Of a stretch of DNA of 64,000 nucleotides, positions 19,158 to 27,821 are shown in pieces. Origin of the DNA: Arenibaculum pallidiluteum. Lineage in GTDB: Bacteria; Pseudomonadota; Alphaproteobacteria; Azospirillales; Azospirillaceae. Both the position numbers and the translations under genes were made by a program. Location: the NCBI RefSeq assembly GCF_017355985.1, contig NZ_JAFIQU010000022.1, positions 24,318 through 88,317 on the forward strand. Reading direction: 5' to 3'. The stretch's first letter is position 1; each line of letters starts with the position of its first letter. The notes beneath the pieces were generated by a model. That model was given only the letters and a program-made list of their open reading frames with translations. It did not search any database and was not told where the DNA came from.

Positions 19158-20036
19158 TCAGGCGAGCACGTTGCTGAGGCGGCCGAGGCCGCCGATCTCA
19201 ATGGTCACGCGGTCTCCGGGCCGCAGGAACTTCGGCGGGTCGAAGCCGATCCCGACGCCCACCGGCGTGCCGGTCGCGATGACATCGCCCGGAACGAGCG
19301 TGATGCCGGCGGAGATCGTCTCGATCAGGGTCGGGATGTCGAAGATCAGGTCGCGGGTGTTCGCGTCCTGGCGCAGCTCGTCGTTGACCCAGCAGCGCAG
19401 CGCGAGGTTCTCCGGATCCACCTCGTCCGCGGTGACCAGCCAGGGCCCCATCGGGCAGAAGGTGTCGAGACCCTTGCCCAGGAACCACTGCTTGTGCTGG
19501 CTCTGCAGGTCGCGCGCGGTCACGTCGTTGACGATGGTGTAGCCGAAGACATGGCCGTAGGCGTCGGCGCGCTTGATGCCGCGGCCGCCCCTGCCGATCA
19601 CGACGCCGAGCTCGGCCTCGTAGTCGATGCTGTCGCTGACGCCATGCGGGTAGCGGATCGGCTCACCGTCAGCGATGACCGTCTCTGGGGGCTTGGAGAA
19701 GACGATCGGCCTGGTGGGGATCGCCTCCTCGATCCTGGCGCCGGCGTCGAAGCCGCTGCGGGTGAACTCCTCGGCGTGCGCATGGTAATTCTTGCCGACG
19801 CAGATGACGTTGCGCGGCGGGCGTGGGATCGGGGCCAGGATGCGGACGTCGGACAGGGCGACGGTTTCTCCGCGTTCCTCGAGACCGGCCTTGAGTTCGT
19901 CGTAGCGCCGGATGAGCGCGAGCATGTCCGAGCCCGCGTCGCCCAGCACCCCGTCAAGGATGCGGACGAGGCCGGCGTCAGGGTCCACCACGCCAACCGT
20001 GAGCCGGCCGTTGAGTTCGAGGGTCGCGAGCTTCAT
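19158..20036 (-). CDS. Fumarylacetoacetate hydrolase family protein
   Basis: FAH-family enzyme, 292 residues, expected to hydrolyse or decarboxylate a 2,4-dioxo or 2-hydroxy-diene acid. Seen: ICVGKNYHAHAEE, VFSKPPETVIADGEPI, then DYEAELGVVIG (metal-binding acids), FGYTIVNDVTARD, QWFLGKGLDTFCPMGPW and GDVIATGTPVGVG. The start at 20036 has GGAG about 9 bases upstream. It is the promoter-proximal gene of the leftward catabolic block and is divergent from a FadR-type regulator. Such enzymes act late in aromatic or sugar-acid breakdown, pointing to a carboxylic acid product of the imported compound. Confidence 0.88.
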   Translation of the reverse strand: MKLATLELNGRLTVGVVDPDAGLVRILDGVLGDAGSDMLALIRRYDELKAGLEERGETVALSDVRILAPIPRPPRNVICVGKNYHAHAEEFTRSGFDAGARIEEAIPTRPIVFSKPPETVIADGEPIRYPHGVSDSIDYEAELGVVIGRGGRGIKRADAYGHVFGYTIVNDVTARDLQSQHKQWFLGKGLDTFCPMGPWLVTADEVDPENLALRCWVNDELRQDANTRDLIFDIPTLIETISAGITLVPGDVIATGTPVGVGIGFDPPKFLRPGDRVTIEIGGLGRLSNVLA

Positions 20037-20063
20037 CCAGTGTTCTCCTGCGGTCGGGCAATC

Positions 20064-20252
20064 GTGACCCAATCCGCCCTTTTCCGCTCGATTGGATCAC
20101 TAGGCGGTTCGTTTCAGCGCAAAATGGATCACGTATGGGACAATGAGGTCAACGCCAATCGTCACCCATACCTACTAATCGACGCTATCATCTCCGTTGT
20201 CGAGGCGACCGGCCCTTGCCAATAGAGGCAGGGGCAGCTAAAAATGGCTCAC
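20064..20252. promoter_or_regulatory. Cluster of TGGNTCAC operator-like sites
   Basis: The gap between the FAA hydrolase and the regulator holds four exact matches to TGGNTCAC: 20064-20071 (minus strand), 20093-20100, 20125-20132 and 20245-20252 (plus strand). Near-matches occur at 20161-20168 (minus) and 20256-20263. The first two form an inverted repeat, GTGACCCAAT with ATTGGATCAC. The sites around 20121 and 20241 lie in longer similar blocks, each beginning AAAATGG and ending GAGGTC. This is probably where the divergent FadR-type protein binds, controlling both directions. Confidence 0.6.
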
Positions 20253-20276
20253 GAATGGATCATTATGAGGTCGGGC

Positions 20277-20981
20277 ATGACGCTGGAGAACATCCGGGAT
20301 CGCGCCGCCGAGCGGGTCGACGCGGTGCTCGCGTTCATCGAGCGCGGGATCGCGGAGGGCACTTGGCAGCCGGGCGACAAGCTGCCGACGGAGCGCGAGC
20401 TGGAGCGGATGTTCGGCCTGTCAAGAAACACGCTTCGCAAGACGCTCAAGCCGCTCGAGGACAGCGGCCGGATCGTCCGGCACGTCGGCCGTGGCTCCTT
20501 CGTGGGGACCACGAAGCCGGCGTCCGCACCCGAAGGTGAGAGCCTGCTCCGGCGCATTGTCGGAGCGAGCCCCGCCGAGGTGATGGAGGTCCGGCTCATG
20601 CTTGAGCCGCACGCTGCGGAACTGGCGGCCGGGCGGGCGAACGCCGAGGACCTGCGTCTGCTGGAGGAATGCCTGGCACGCTCGGAGGCGGCCGGGGATG
20701 TGCCCGAGTTCGAGCACTGGGATGGCAGGCTCCACGTCACCATCGTCGGGGCGACGAAGAACGGCCTCCTGATGGACCTCTACGAAGCGATCAACGACGT
20801 CCGCCGACAAGCCGAGTGGGGCAAGCTCAAGGCCCGGACCGTCACGACGGAACGGCGAAAGGTCTACATGGAGCAGCACCGGAGGATAGTCACGGCCCTT
20901 CGCGACCGTGACCCGGACGAGGCTCGTAGAAGCCTGCGTGAGCACCTTGAGGTCGTGCGGGCCAATCTTCTGGGCGGGTGA
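20277..20981 (+). CDS. GntR/FadR-type transcriptional regulator
   Basis: Ligand-responsive repressor or activator of the FadR subfamily, 234 residues. An N-terminal winged helix (WQPGDKLPTERELERMFGLSR, RHVGRGSFV) is followed by a helical FCD ligand domain with metal or ligand residues in RLMLEPHAAE, FEHWDGRLH and QHRRIVTAL. The ATG at 20277 has GAGG 6 bases upstream; an ATG at 20244 is possible but would overlap one of the TGGNTCAC sites. It is divergent from the catabolic block and is its obvious local regulator. The inducer is probably the transported compound or an intermediate. Confidence 0.87.
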   Translation: MTLENIRDRAAERVDAVLAFIERGIAEGTWQPGDKLPTERELERMFGLSRNTLRKTLKPLEDSGRIVRHVGRGSFVGTTKPASAPEGESLLRRIVGASPAEVMEVRLMLEPHAAELAAGRANAEDLRLLEECLARSEAAGDVPEFEHWDGRLHVTIVGATKNGLLMDLYEAINDVRRQAEWGKLKARTVTTERRKVYMEQHRRIVTALRDRDPDEARRSLREHLEVVRANLLGG

Positions 20982-21068
20982 TCGCGGGTACGCTCCGGCC
21001 ACGTCGCCAGGCCGACACGGTATCGGCCGAGGACATGTTGGCAGAGGCCCCCACATCACTCCGAAGGG

Positions 21069-21473
21069 ATGATCCTGGAAATGCTTTGCGCCCTGTGCCT
21101 GGTGGCCACGGCCTTGCTCCTGGTCCCACAGCTTGCCTTGGGCGTGAGCCCAAAGGCATCTCCGCCGCCTCTCGCTCGCAGCCCGCTGCTCTCGCGCGAC
21201 GCAATGACGGATTGGTGCGCCTCGGGGCAATCCGCGGCCCCGACGTGCCGCAGCGCGATCCTGCAGGCATACGACAGCCTGCTCCTCGGCTATTCGGACG
21301 GGCTCTCAAAACCGCTGCAGCAGTTCTGCGATCTCCCCACGGACCCCGAGGTCATCGTGGAGAGGGTGATGGACTATCGAGGACGGAATGTCGAAACGGG
21401 CATCCCGTTTGTCCTGTCGCTCACATCGGTGGTCGATAACATCCTGCACACGCAGTACCGGTGCCCGCAGTAG
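21069..21473 (+). CDS. Small secreted protein, Rap1a/Tai-like
   Basis: A 134-residue protein with an N-terminal signal-like segment (MLCALCLVATALLLVPQLALG) and a mature part containing DWCASG, CRSAILQAY, FCDLP and a final Cys (YRCPQ). The spacing of cysteines and the phrase FCDLP...VVERVMDYR resemble the Rap1a/Tai family of small periplasmic proteins, some of which are immunity proteins. No type VI effector lies nearby, so a housekeeping or unknown role is as likely. Confidence is in the gene more than in the family. Confidence 0.5.
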   Translation: MILEMLCALCLVATALLLVPQLALGVSPKASPPPLARSPLLSRDAMTDWCASGQSAAPTCRSAILQAYDSLLLGYSDGLSKPLQQFCDLPTDPEVIVERVMDYRGRNVETGIPFVLSLTSVVDNILHTQYRCPQ

Positions 21474-21960
21474 CTCCTCTCCATGGGCAATGCTGGCTAG
21501 AACGCGCCGCACCATGCGACCAACCGCGCAGTCCCTCTCACCCGGCTTCCGATGCAGGCTCGAGGCGCAACCAGGAAGGCTTTGCCGATGCTCGGATGGC
21601 TGAACCGTCTTCTGACCTCGGCCTTCGGGAACACCGGCCGGGATCCTGAAGAGCGCGAGCCTCTGTCCTGCACCTATGTCGCGTCGCTGAGCAAGTTGCT
21701 CGCGGACGGGCTGATCCCCGCTCGCACCTGGGTCTGGGCTCTGCGGGCGCGGCCTGCCTCGGTCTGCGGGCGCGGCGGCGGCTATGCCGTCGCGAGTTGG
21801 CCTCGCCAGGCGGACCTAACGGATCCGGATAGCTAGCCTGATAGACGATCGTCGCGTGATGCGCTCCCCGTAGGCGAGCGAAGCCAGCCCACGCGATCCG
21901 GGAAGCGCCGTCATCCGCACCATGCCGCATGGTGGGCCTTGAACGAAGCCCACGATCCGC
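21474..21960. other. Intergenic region with one weak small ORF
   Basis: No recognised gene. A short plus-strand frame from the ATG at 21588 to 21836 (about 82 codons) has GGAAGG about 8 bases upstream and begins MLGWLNRLL. Its product is not recognisable, so I do not list it as a gene. The right end leads into the TPP riboswitch and should hold the thiD promoter. Confidence 0.35.
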
Positions 21961-21977
21961 TACGGTGAAACCCGTTG

Positions 21978-22053
21978 AATCCGGGGTGCCCGCATCTGCG
22001 GGCTGAGATCACACCCGCGAACCTGATCTGGGTCATTCCAGCGAAGGGAGTAT
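21978..22053 (+). ncRNA. TPP riboswitch (THI element)
   Basis: The conserved elements appear in order: CCGGGGTGCCCGCATC, GGGCTGAGATCACACCC, CGAACCTGATCTGGGTC, then ATTCCAGCGAAGGGAG. These are the P2/P3 core (GGGGTGCC, CTGAGA, ACCC) and P4/P5 core (GAACCTGATCTGG, CCAGCG.AGGGA) of the thiamine pyrophosphate riboswitch. It ends only a few bases before the thiD start codon, so it probably works by hiding the ribosome binding site (GAAGGGAG) when TPP is bound. One core position reads GGGTCATTCC where GGNTAATNCC is usual. Confidence 0.92.
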
Positions 22054-22057
22054 TCCG

Positions 22058-22885
22058 GTGATCCCGAACATCCTGACCATTGCCGGGTCCGATCCCAGCG
22101 GCGGAGCCGGGATCCAGGCCGGCCTGAAGACCATCTCGGCCTGCGGCGCCTACGGCGCCGCGGTCATCACAGCCCTAACCGCCCAGAACACCCGCGCCGT
22201 CACAGGGGTCCACGAGGTCCCGCCGGAGTTCGTCGCACTCCAGATCGACACCGTGTTCGCCGACCTCCGCATCGACGCGGTCACGATCGGCATGGTCGCG
22301 AACGCCACCCTGGCTTCCGTAATCGGAAAGCGCCTGCGGCAGCACGGCGCCCGCGCCGTCGTCCTGGACCCGGTCATGGTGGCTAAGAGCGGCGATCGAC
22401 TGCTCGCGCCCGACGCCGTCGAGGCGGTCCGGCAATTTCTGCTCCCCATGGCCATGCTGATCACACCGAACCTGCCAGAGGCTGCCGTCCTGCTTGGGAG
22501 CGAGCCGCCAACGGATTTGGAGGGGATGCGTGAGACCTGCCGCGCGCTGCACCGGCTGGGCCCCGCAAACGTCCTGCTCAAGGGTGGACATCTCGGCGGC
22601 GAGACAAGTCCCGATGTGCTCTTTGACGGATCTGCCTTCACCACCTTCGAGGCTCCGCGCATTCGCACGAAGAACACCCATGGCACCGGTGACACGCTCG
22701 CCTCTGCGATCGCCTCTCTGCTGCCGCAAAGGCCCGACATCGCGAGCGCAATCCGCGACGCCAAGACCTACACGTCAGAGGCGATCGCTGCGAGCGGAGA
22801 GTTGGACGTCGGGACGGGACATGGCCCCGTCCACCATTTCCACACCTTGTGGTCCGCCTTGCGAGGTGGCTTCAGGGCTTGGTAA
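22058..22885 (+). CDS. thiD: Hydroxymethylpyrimidine/phosphomethylpyrimidine kinase ThiD
   Basis: Bifunctional kinase of the thiamine pathway that phosphorylates HMP and then HMP-P with ATP; 275 residues, ribokinase fold. Visible are TIAGSDPSGGAGIQA at the N-terminus, GMVAN, VLDPVMVAKSG, LITPNLPEA and the anion-hole motif HGTGDT near residue 210. It starts with GTG at 22058, directly after the TPP riboswitch, which supplies the ribosome binding site. No other thi genes are adjacent. Confidence 0.95.
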   Translation: MIPNILTIAGSDPSGGAGIQAGLKTISACGAYGAAVITALTAQNTRAVTGVHEVPPEFVALQIDTVFADLRIDAVTIGMVANATLASVIGKRLRQHGARAVVLDPVMVAKSGDRLLAPDAVEAVRQFLLPMAMLITPNLPEAAVLLGSEPPTDLEGMRETCRALHRLGPANVLLKGGHLGGETSPDVLFDGSAFTTFEAPRIRTKNTHGTGDTLASAIASLLPQRPDIASAIRDAKTYTSEAIAASGELDVGTGHGPVHHFHTLWSALRGGFRAW

Positions 22886-23018
22886 AGTCAGCCGGTCACG
22901 AATTGGGTGCGGGTTCGTCAAGTCGTGAGATGGTCGTCCGAACGGAGATAGGCGCCCCGCGGTGCGGGCGCGCGGAGACGCCGTTGCGGCCATGACGAGC
23001 GTTGAAACCGGTGTTCGA

Positions 23019-23216
23019 TCAGGCCTGATGGCCTGTGTTGCGGTCAATTATGGCCCGGGCCGTAACCTTTGCCGCGTCCCGAGGCGTCATGTCCGAGTGT
23101 TCCTCGCACAGCTCAGACACCGCGGCCTGTATGGCGACGACCTCCTCGGCGCCCTCCAGCCGTGCGGTCTCGTAGGTGCTGAGTGCGCTTGCAGCGTCCC
23201 GGTCGATCATGTCCAC
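23019..23216 (-). CDS. Small hypothetical protein
   Basis: A 65-residue acidic protein, probably helical (ETARLEGAEEVVAIQAAVSE, TPRDAAKVTARAIID). No family recognised. The composition, with many Glu/Asp and amphipathic spacing, is protein-like and unlike the Arg/Pro-rich shadows typical of this GC-rich DNA. It lies downstream of the small secreted protein gene on the same strand with a 32-base gap, so the two may be cotranscribed. Confidence 0.4.
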   Translation of the reverse strand: MDMIDRDAASALSTYETARLEGAEEVVAIQAAVSELCEEHSDMTPRDAAKVTARAIIDRNTGHQA

Positions 23217-23248
23217 CCTCTTATTGGAGAAACTCAGAATACGCTTGC

Positions 23249-23608
23249 CTACCGCCGCTCTGCCGGCGCGTCCGCCCCCTCCGCGTCGACGCCGCTGTTG
23301 GCAGTGGAGGACAGCATGGTTTCGGCCGACTGCACGGCTGTGGTGCAGCGCCCTTCGTTGCCGTTACGCGCGTAGGTCTCGGCCTCCTCGACGAGACGAA
23401 GGACGTCCTGCCGCTGGTCGGGGCTCAGTGCCTGGGGCTCCTCGTGCGCCTGGCTGCTGGGTCCCTTGCCGCCGTCGCGCATCGGCTGCCCGGCTTCGAG
23501 GGTCTGCCGGACCGAGCGGATCTGGCTGCGGCAGTCGGCGCCCTGCTCGGCGATCGCCAAGCCGGGCGTGAGGGTCAGTGTTGCCAGCGCAAGTTGCAGG
23601 ATGCGCAT
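23249..23608 (-). CDS. Small secreted hypothetical protein
   Basis: A 119-residue protein with a signal peptide, MRILQLALATLTLTPGLAIA, cleaved after AIA. The mature part has two Cys (GADCRSQI and GRCTTAV), a polar middle and a helical segment with DQRQDVLRLVEEAETYAR. It may form one disulphide in the periplasm. The start at 23608 is chosen from the signal peptide; the frame reaches 23671 but that part is not signal-like. It is divergent from the PhoD-like gene. Confidence 0.5.
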   Translation of the reverse strand: MRILQLALATLTLTPGLAIAEQGADCRSQIRSVRQTLEAGQPMRDGGKGPSSQAHEEPQALSPDQRQDVLRLVEEAETYARNGNEGRCTTAVQSAETMLSSTANSGVDAEGADAPAERR

Positions 23609-23862
23609 CGGATGACTTCGGACAGGTCTGCGACACGGTCTGGAACAAGCGCTGAAGGTCATTGTCATCATGCGTCACGGAAGGTTCATGGCACAGGCGC
23701 GGCCGCCCGGACGCAGGACGAGCCAGAGGCGCGCAGGTCCCAGCCGCAGCTTGCCCGCGCCCGTCCTGTTCTGCCCTTCGCCCGCTCCTGTCATCGGCCC
23801 GTACCCGTCAAGAAACGGCAACCCCTCGCACCTAGCCTTCCCCGCTCAACCGGCAAGAGGGC

Positions 23863-25463
23863 TTGGCCATATGGTTCGATCGCGAAGTCGCGCGCCTTGG
23901 TATCGATCGCCGCCAGCTGCTGAAGGGAGCGGCCGGCATGGGCCTGCTGGCCATCACCCCGACGGCTTTCGCAAGCCGCGTCGGGGCCAAGCCCGTCTTC
24001 TCGCGCTATCCCTTCTCCCTCGGCGTCGCGTCCGGCGATCCCGCGCCCGACGGCGCTGTCATCTGGACGCGCCTTGCCCCGGAGCCGCTCGAGGAAGGCG
24101 GCATGCCCATGAAGGCCGTGGAGGTCGGCTGGGAAGTGGCCTCGGACGAGCGCATGCGCCAGGTCGTCGCCAAGGGCAACGCGATCGCACCGCCGGACCT
24201 CGGCCATTCAGCGCATGTCGAGCTGCAGTGCCTGGAGCCCGGCCGCGAGTACTGGTACCGGTCCCGCGCCGGCGACGAGGCCAGCCAGATCGGTCGCTTC
24301 GTCACCGCGCCCGCGCCGGGCGCCACGGTCGGCCGGCTCCGCTTCGCCCTGTGCGGCTGCCAGCACGACGAGACCGGCTACTTCAAGGCTTTCAGGCACC
24401 TCGCCGCCGAGCGGCCGGACTTCGTCTTCCACACCGGGGATTACATCTACGAGTACCGCGCCGAGGGCGCCGCGCGGCCCGGGCGGGTGCGCCAGCACAA
24501 CGGCGACGAGATCTACACCCTGGTCGACTACCGGAACCGCTACGCCCTCTACAAATCCGATGCCGACCTGATGGCGGCGCACCACGCTGCGCCGTTTATT
24601 GTCACCTGGGACGACCACGAGGTCGACAACAACTGGGCCGGGACCGCCGACCAGGACGGCACCGATCCCCAGCTCTTCCTGCTGCGCCGGGACATGGCCT
24701 TCCAGGCTTGGTACGAGAACATGCCAGTCCGGCGCGCGCAGCTGCCCAAGGGGCCGGACCTGCAGCTGTACCGGACCCTTCGCTTCGGCAGCCTGATCGA
24801 CTTCCATTCCCTGGTCACGCGCCAGTACCGCTCGGACCAGGCCTGCGGCGACCGCAGCTCGCGGGCTGCGCCGAGGCCGCTAATCCGAATCGGACAATCC
24901 TCGGCGGTGCGCAGGAGCAGTGGCTGGACCGGCAGCTCGCGGCTGGTCAGGCGACCTGGACGGTGCTCGGGCAGCAGGTTGCGATCTACCAGCGCGACTT
25001 CGACGGCGAGCCCGGCGAGCGCAGGGTGAGCATGGGCAAGTGGGATGGCTACCGCGTCTCGCGGGATCGCCTCATGGCATCGTTGAAGGGCCATGGAGTC
25101 CGCAACCCGGTCGCGCTGTCGGGCGACGTGCACCTGCACTACGCGTCCGAACTCAAGGAGAGCTACGATGAGCCGGCTTCAGCGACGCTGGGCGTCGAGT
25201 TCACGAACACCAGCATCTCGTCGAATAGCGACGGCAGTGAGGTGGCAGAGGGTTGGGAGGACGCCAAGGCCGACCGCCCGCACATCAAGTACCATTTAGC
25301 CCGGCGCGGCTATGTCGCCTTTGATGTGACGCCGACGCGCTGGGATGCGCGCTTCGTGGTGCTCGACAAGGTCTCGGAGCCGGGCGCGCCGGGGCGCACC
25401 GGCGGCGCGCCGGTCGCTGAGGCGGGAAAGGCTGCGCTCAACGTGGCGCGGGGCCAGATCTAG
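23863..25463 (+). pseudogene. phoD: Alkaline phosphatase D (PhoD-like), frameshifted
   Basis: PhoD-family phosphodiesterase/phosphatase, normally exported by Tat and needing calcium and iron. The first frame holds the Tat motif DRRQLLKGAAG, an N-terminal domain (FSLGVASGDP, VIWTRLAP), CGCQHDE, HTGDYIYEY and WDDHEVDNN. Between about 24846 and 24862 the reading frame changes: DQACGD in the first frame gives way to CAEAANPNRTILG in another, which then contains TWTVLGQQVAIYQRD, LSGDVHLHYASEL and the C-terminus to 25463. All active-site motifs are present across the two frames, so a single-base error in the assembly is as plausible as true inactivation. The start, a TTG at 23863, is uncertain. Confidence 0.75.
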
Positions 25464-25568
25464 ATGCAGGGGCACGCGAGGGGAGGGAGCCCCCTGGGCG
25501 TCGCCGGAGGCGACATTGCCTGTCCCCTGGTTGGGAGCCGCGCGAACGCACGGGCTCGGGCGCGAGCA

Positions 25569-27821
25569 TCAGGAGGCGCGGGTTTCCAACAGGTGATCCC
25601 GTGCTTCCTCGGCCCTCTGCATGGAGGAGAGATCGCTGCAAGGCACCGCTCCCGCGAAGAGGAAGCCCTGCATCTGATTGCATCCGGACCGTGCCAGGAA
25701 CTCCAGCTGCTCCGAGGTCTCGACGCCTTCGGCCGTGACCTGGACGCCCATGGACTGGCCCATGGTGATGATGGCCTGCACGATCGAGGACGAGTTGTCC
25801 GAGCTGCCGAGATGGCGCACGAATGACTGGTCGATCTTGATCTTGTCCACCTGGAAGCGTCGAAGGTAGCTGAGGCTCGAATAGCCGGTCCCGAAATCGT
25901 CGAGCGCGATCCGGAACCCGGCGGCGCGCAGCCGCATCAGGGCGCCATGGCAGGCGGCGTTCTCGTCGAGCAGGGCGCGTTCCGTGATCTCGAGCTCGAT
26001 GCGCCGCGGGCTGACACCGTGCAGCGTCACCGTTCCCATGAGACGTTCGTAAAGGTCGTCCGTGAAGAACTGCGCGGGCGACAGGTTCACGGCGACCGGC
26101 ACGTCCGGCAGCGTGGGCAGGGCGCGGCATGTCTGATCCAGGACCCACTGGTCGAGCCTCACCGAAAGGCCGCACTCCTCGGCCACCGGCAGGAACCTGG
26201 ACGGCGGCAGCATGCCCAGGACCGGATGGTCCCACCGGATCAGCGCCTCGAGGCCCGTCAGCGTCCGCCCATCCCGCGACATCAGGGGCTGATAGTGAAC
26301 CAGCAGCCCTTCGCCGGTATCAAGGGCGGCCCTCAGCTCGGCCTCTATCCTTCCGCGCTCCAGCACCGATGCGTCCATGCCCTCGGCGAAGATGCAGTAC
26401 CGGTCCCGGCCTTCGGCCTTGGCGCGGTAGAGTGCGATGTCCGCCTTGCGCATGAGGTCGGATCCGTCGATGCCCGTATCCGGCGCGAGCGCCACGCCGA
26501 TGGTGACGCCGACATTCGCGCGCATGCCGCGCGAGAATGCGAAGGGCTGATGCGCGCATTCGAGGATGCGTCGGCACAAGCCCTCGACATCGTCCAGGTC
26601 GCGGATGCCGATCTGGATGATTGCGAACTCGTCGCCACCGAGCCGCGCGACCAGGTCGCCCCGCCGGACGAGGGCGGAGAGCCGGGCCGCGAACTCCCGG
26701 ATCAGCTCGTCTCCCGCCTGGTGCCCCAGCGTGTCGTTGACCTGCTTGAAGCGGTCGAGGTCCAAGAGCAGGAGCGCGAACCTCGTCTCGTCCCTCGGGG
26801 CGGACCGCCGGACCCGGGCGACGGCCTGCTCGAGCCTCTCCGCCAGAAGCGCCCGGTTGGGCTGCCCGGTCAGGACATCGTGCAGCGCGAGGTGCTGGGC
26901 GTGGGCCTCGCTCGCGCGGAGCTCGCCGGAGGCCTTCCACAGCACGCGGACGAGGAGAAGCATGATCCCGACGACGCCGACCGCCGTCAGCGCGTAGAGC
27001 GGCAGGATCCTGTGCAGGATCTGGGCTCCTGGAGCTTCGGGCCGCCACAGCAGGTATCCTATCGGCTTCTCTGCATCCATCAGGGACAGGACCCTCTCCC
27101 CCTCCCGGGCGTCCGGCACGACGGAGAAGCGGGCGCCGTCCATGAGATCCCTCGTGCGGAGATCCTCAAGGAAGGACCCGTCCAGGAAGCGCACAGCGAC
27201 CAGCAGGCTCTCCTCTCCCGCTACTGGCGACGGACCGTCGTCGCCGTAGGGGACGACCCGCATGATGCTGGCCACGGCCGGTCGCCCGCCGACACGCGTC
27301 AGCCGCGTCGCGTGCACGGCCCGGCCGGTCGACTTTCGCTCCTTGTGGTCCGCAAGAGAGCCGAACAGGCGCACCTCCGCCACCAGCCCGGCCAAGTCGG
27401 CTCGCACGGCGGCATACCGCTGGGGATCGGTCTGGACACCGTCCTCCATCACATAGACGGCCTGGTTGACCGCGTTGAGGACGTAGAGCCGGTCATGCCC
27501 GAACATCTGGTGCAGCCACACGCCCAGATTTTCGTCGATCCAGGCGATGTCCAGGCCCTCGGCACTGGTGCGGGTCACGGCATCGTCCCACACGGCCACG
27601 ACCTCGAGCTCGTGCGCCATCTCGGTGAGGACATGAGCGAGGTTGTGGTTGGCGACCCGGATCTGCCGGGCGATCGATGCGTCGTTGCTCTCCCGCGCCG
27701 CCCGAACGATGCCGTAGGCCGTGAAACCGAGCACCATTGCCGTCACGACCATGATGGGCGCGGCGATCTTCATCGAGAAACGCCACCCGCCGGGACGGAG
27801 AACTGTCTGTAGAGCGGACAT
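25569..27821 (-). CDS. Membrane-bound diguanylate cyclase/phosphodiesterase (CHASE4-like, GGDEF, EAL)
   Basis: Cyclic-di-GMP enzyme of 750 residues. A membrane segment (about 18-40), a periplasmic sensor resembling CHASE4 (about 45-255, with AVWDDAVT and NAVNQAVYVM), a second membrane segment (about 270-292), a GGDEF domain with an intact RLGGDEFAI (about residue 394) and an EAL domain with EALIRW (about 522), DDFGTGYSSLSYL and KIDQSFV. Both catalytic signatures look complete, so it could make, degrade, or switch between the two. It stands alone, convergent with the PhoD-like gene. Its closeness to the exopolysaccharide locus makes a role in polymer control possible, since c-di-GMP often controls it. 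Confidence 0.92.
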   Translation of the reverse strand: MSALQTVLRPGGWRFSMKIAAPIMVVTAMVLGFTAYGIVRAARESNDASIARQIRVANHNLAHVLTEMAHELEVVAVWDDAVTRTSAEGLDIAWIDENLGVWLHQMFGHDRLYVLNAVNQAVYVMEDGVQTDPQRYAAVRADLAGLVAEVRLFGSLADHKERKSTGRAVHATRLTRVGGRPAVASIMRVVPYGDDGPSPVAGEESLLVAVRFLDGSFLEDLRTRDLMDGARFSVVPDAREGERVLSLMDAEKPIGYLLWRPEAPGAQILHRILPLYALTAVGVVGIMLLLVRVLWKASGELRASEAHAQHLALHDVLTGQPNRALLAERLEQAVARVRRSAPRDETRFALLLLDLDRFKQVNDTLGHQAGDELIREFAARLSALVRRGDLVARLGGDEFAIIQIGIRDLDDVEGLCRRILECAHQPFAFSRGMRANVGVTIGVALAPDTGIDGSDLMRKADIALYRAKAEGRDRYCIFAEGMDASVLERGRIEAELRAALDTGEGLLVHYQPLMSRDGRTLTGLEALIRWDHPVLGMLPPSRFLPVAEECGLSVRLDQWVLDQTCRALPTLPDVPVAVNLSPAQFFTDDLYERLMGTVTLHGVSPRRIELEITERALLDENAACHGALMRLRAAGFRIALDDFGTGYSSLSYLRRFQVDKIKIDQSFVRHLGSSDNSSSIVQAIITMGQSMGVQVTAEGVETSEQLEFLARSGCNQMQGFLFAGAVPCSDLSSMQRAEEARDHLLETRAS

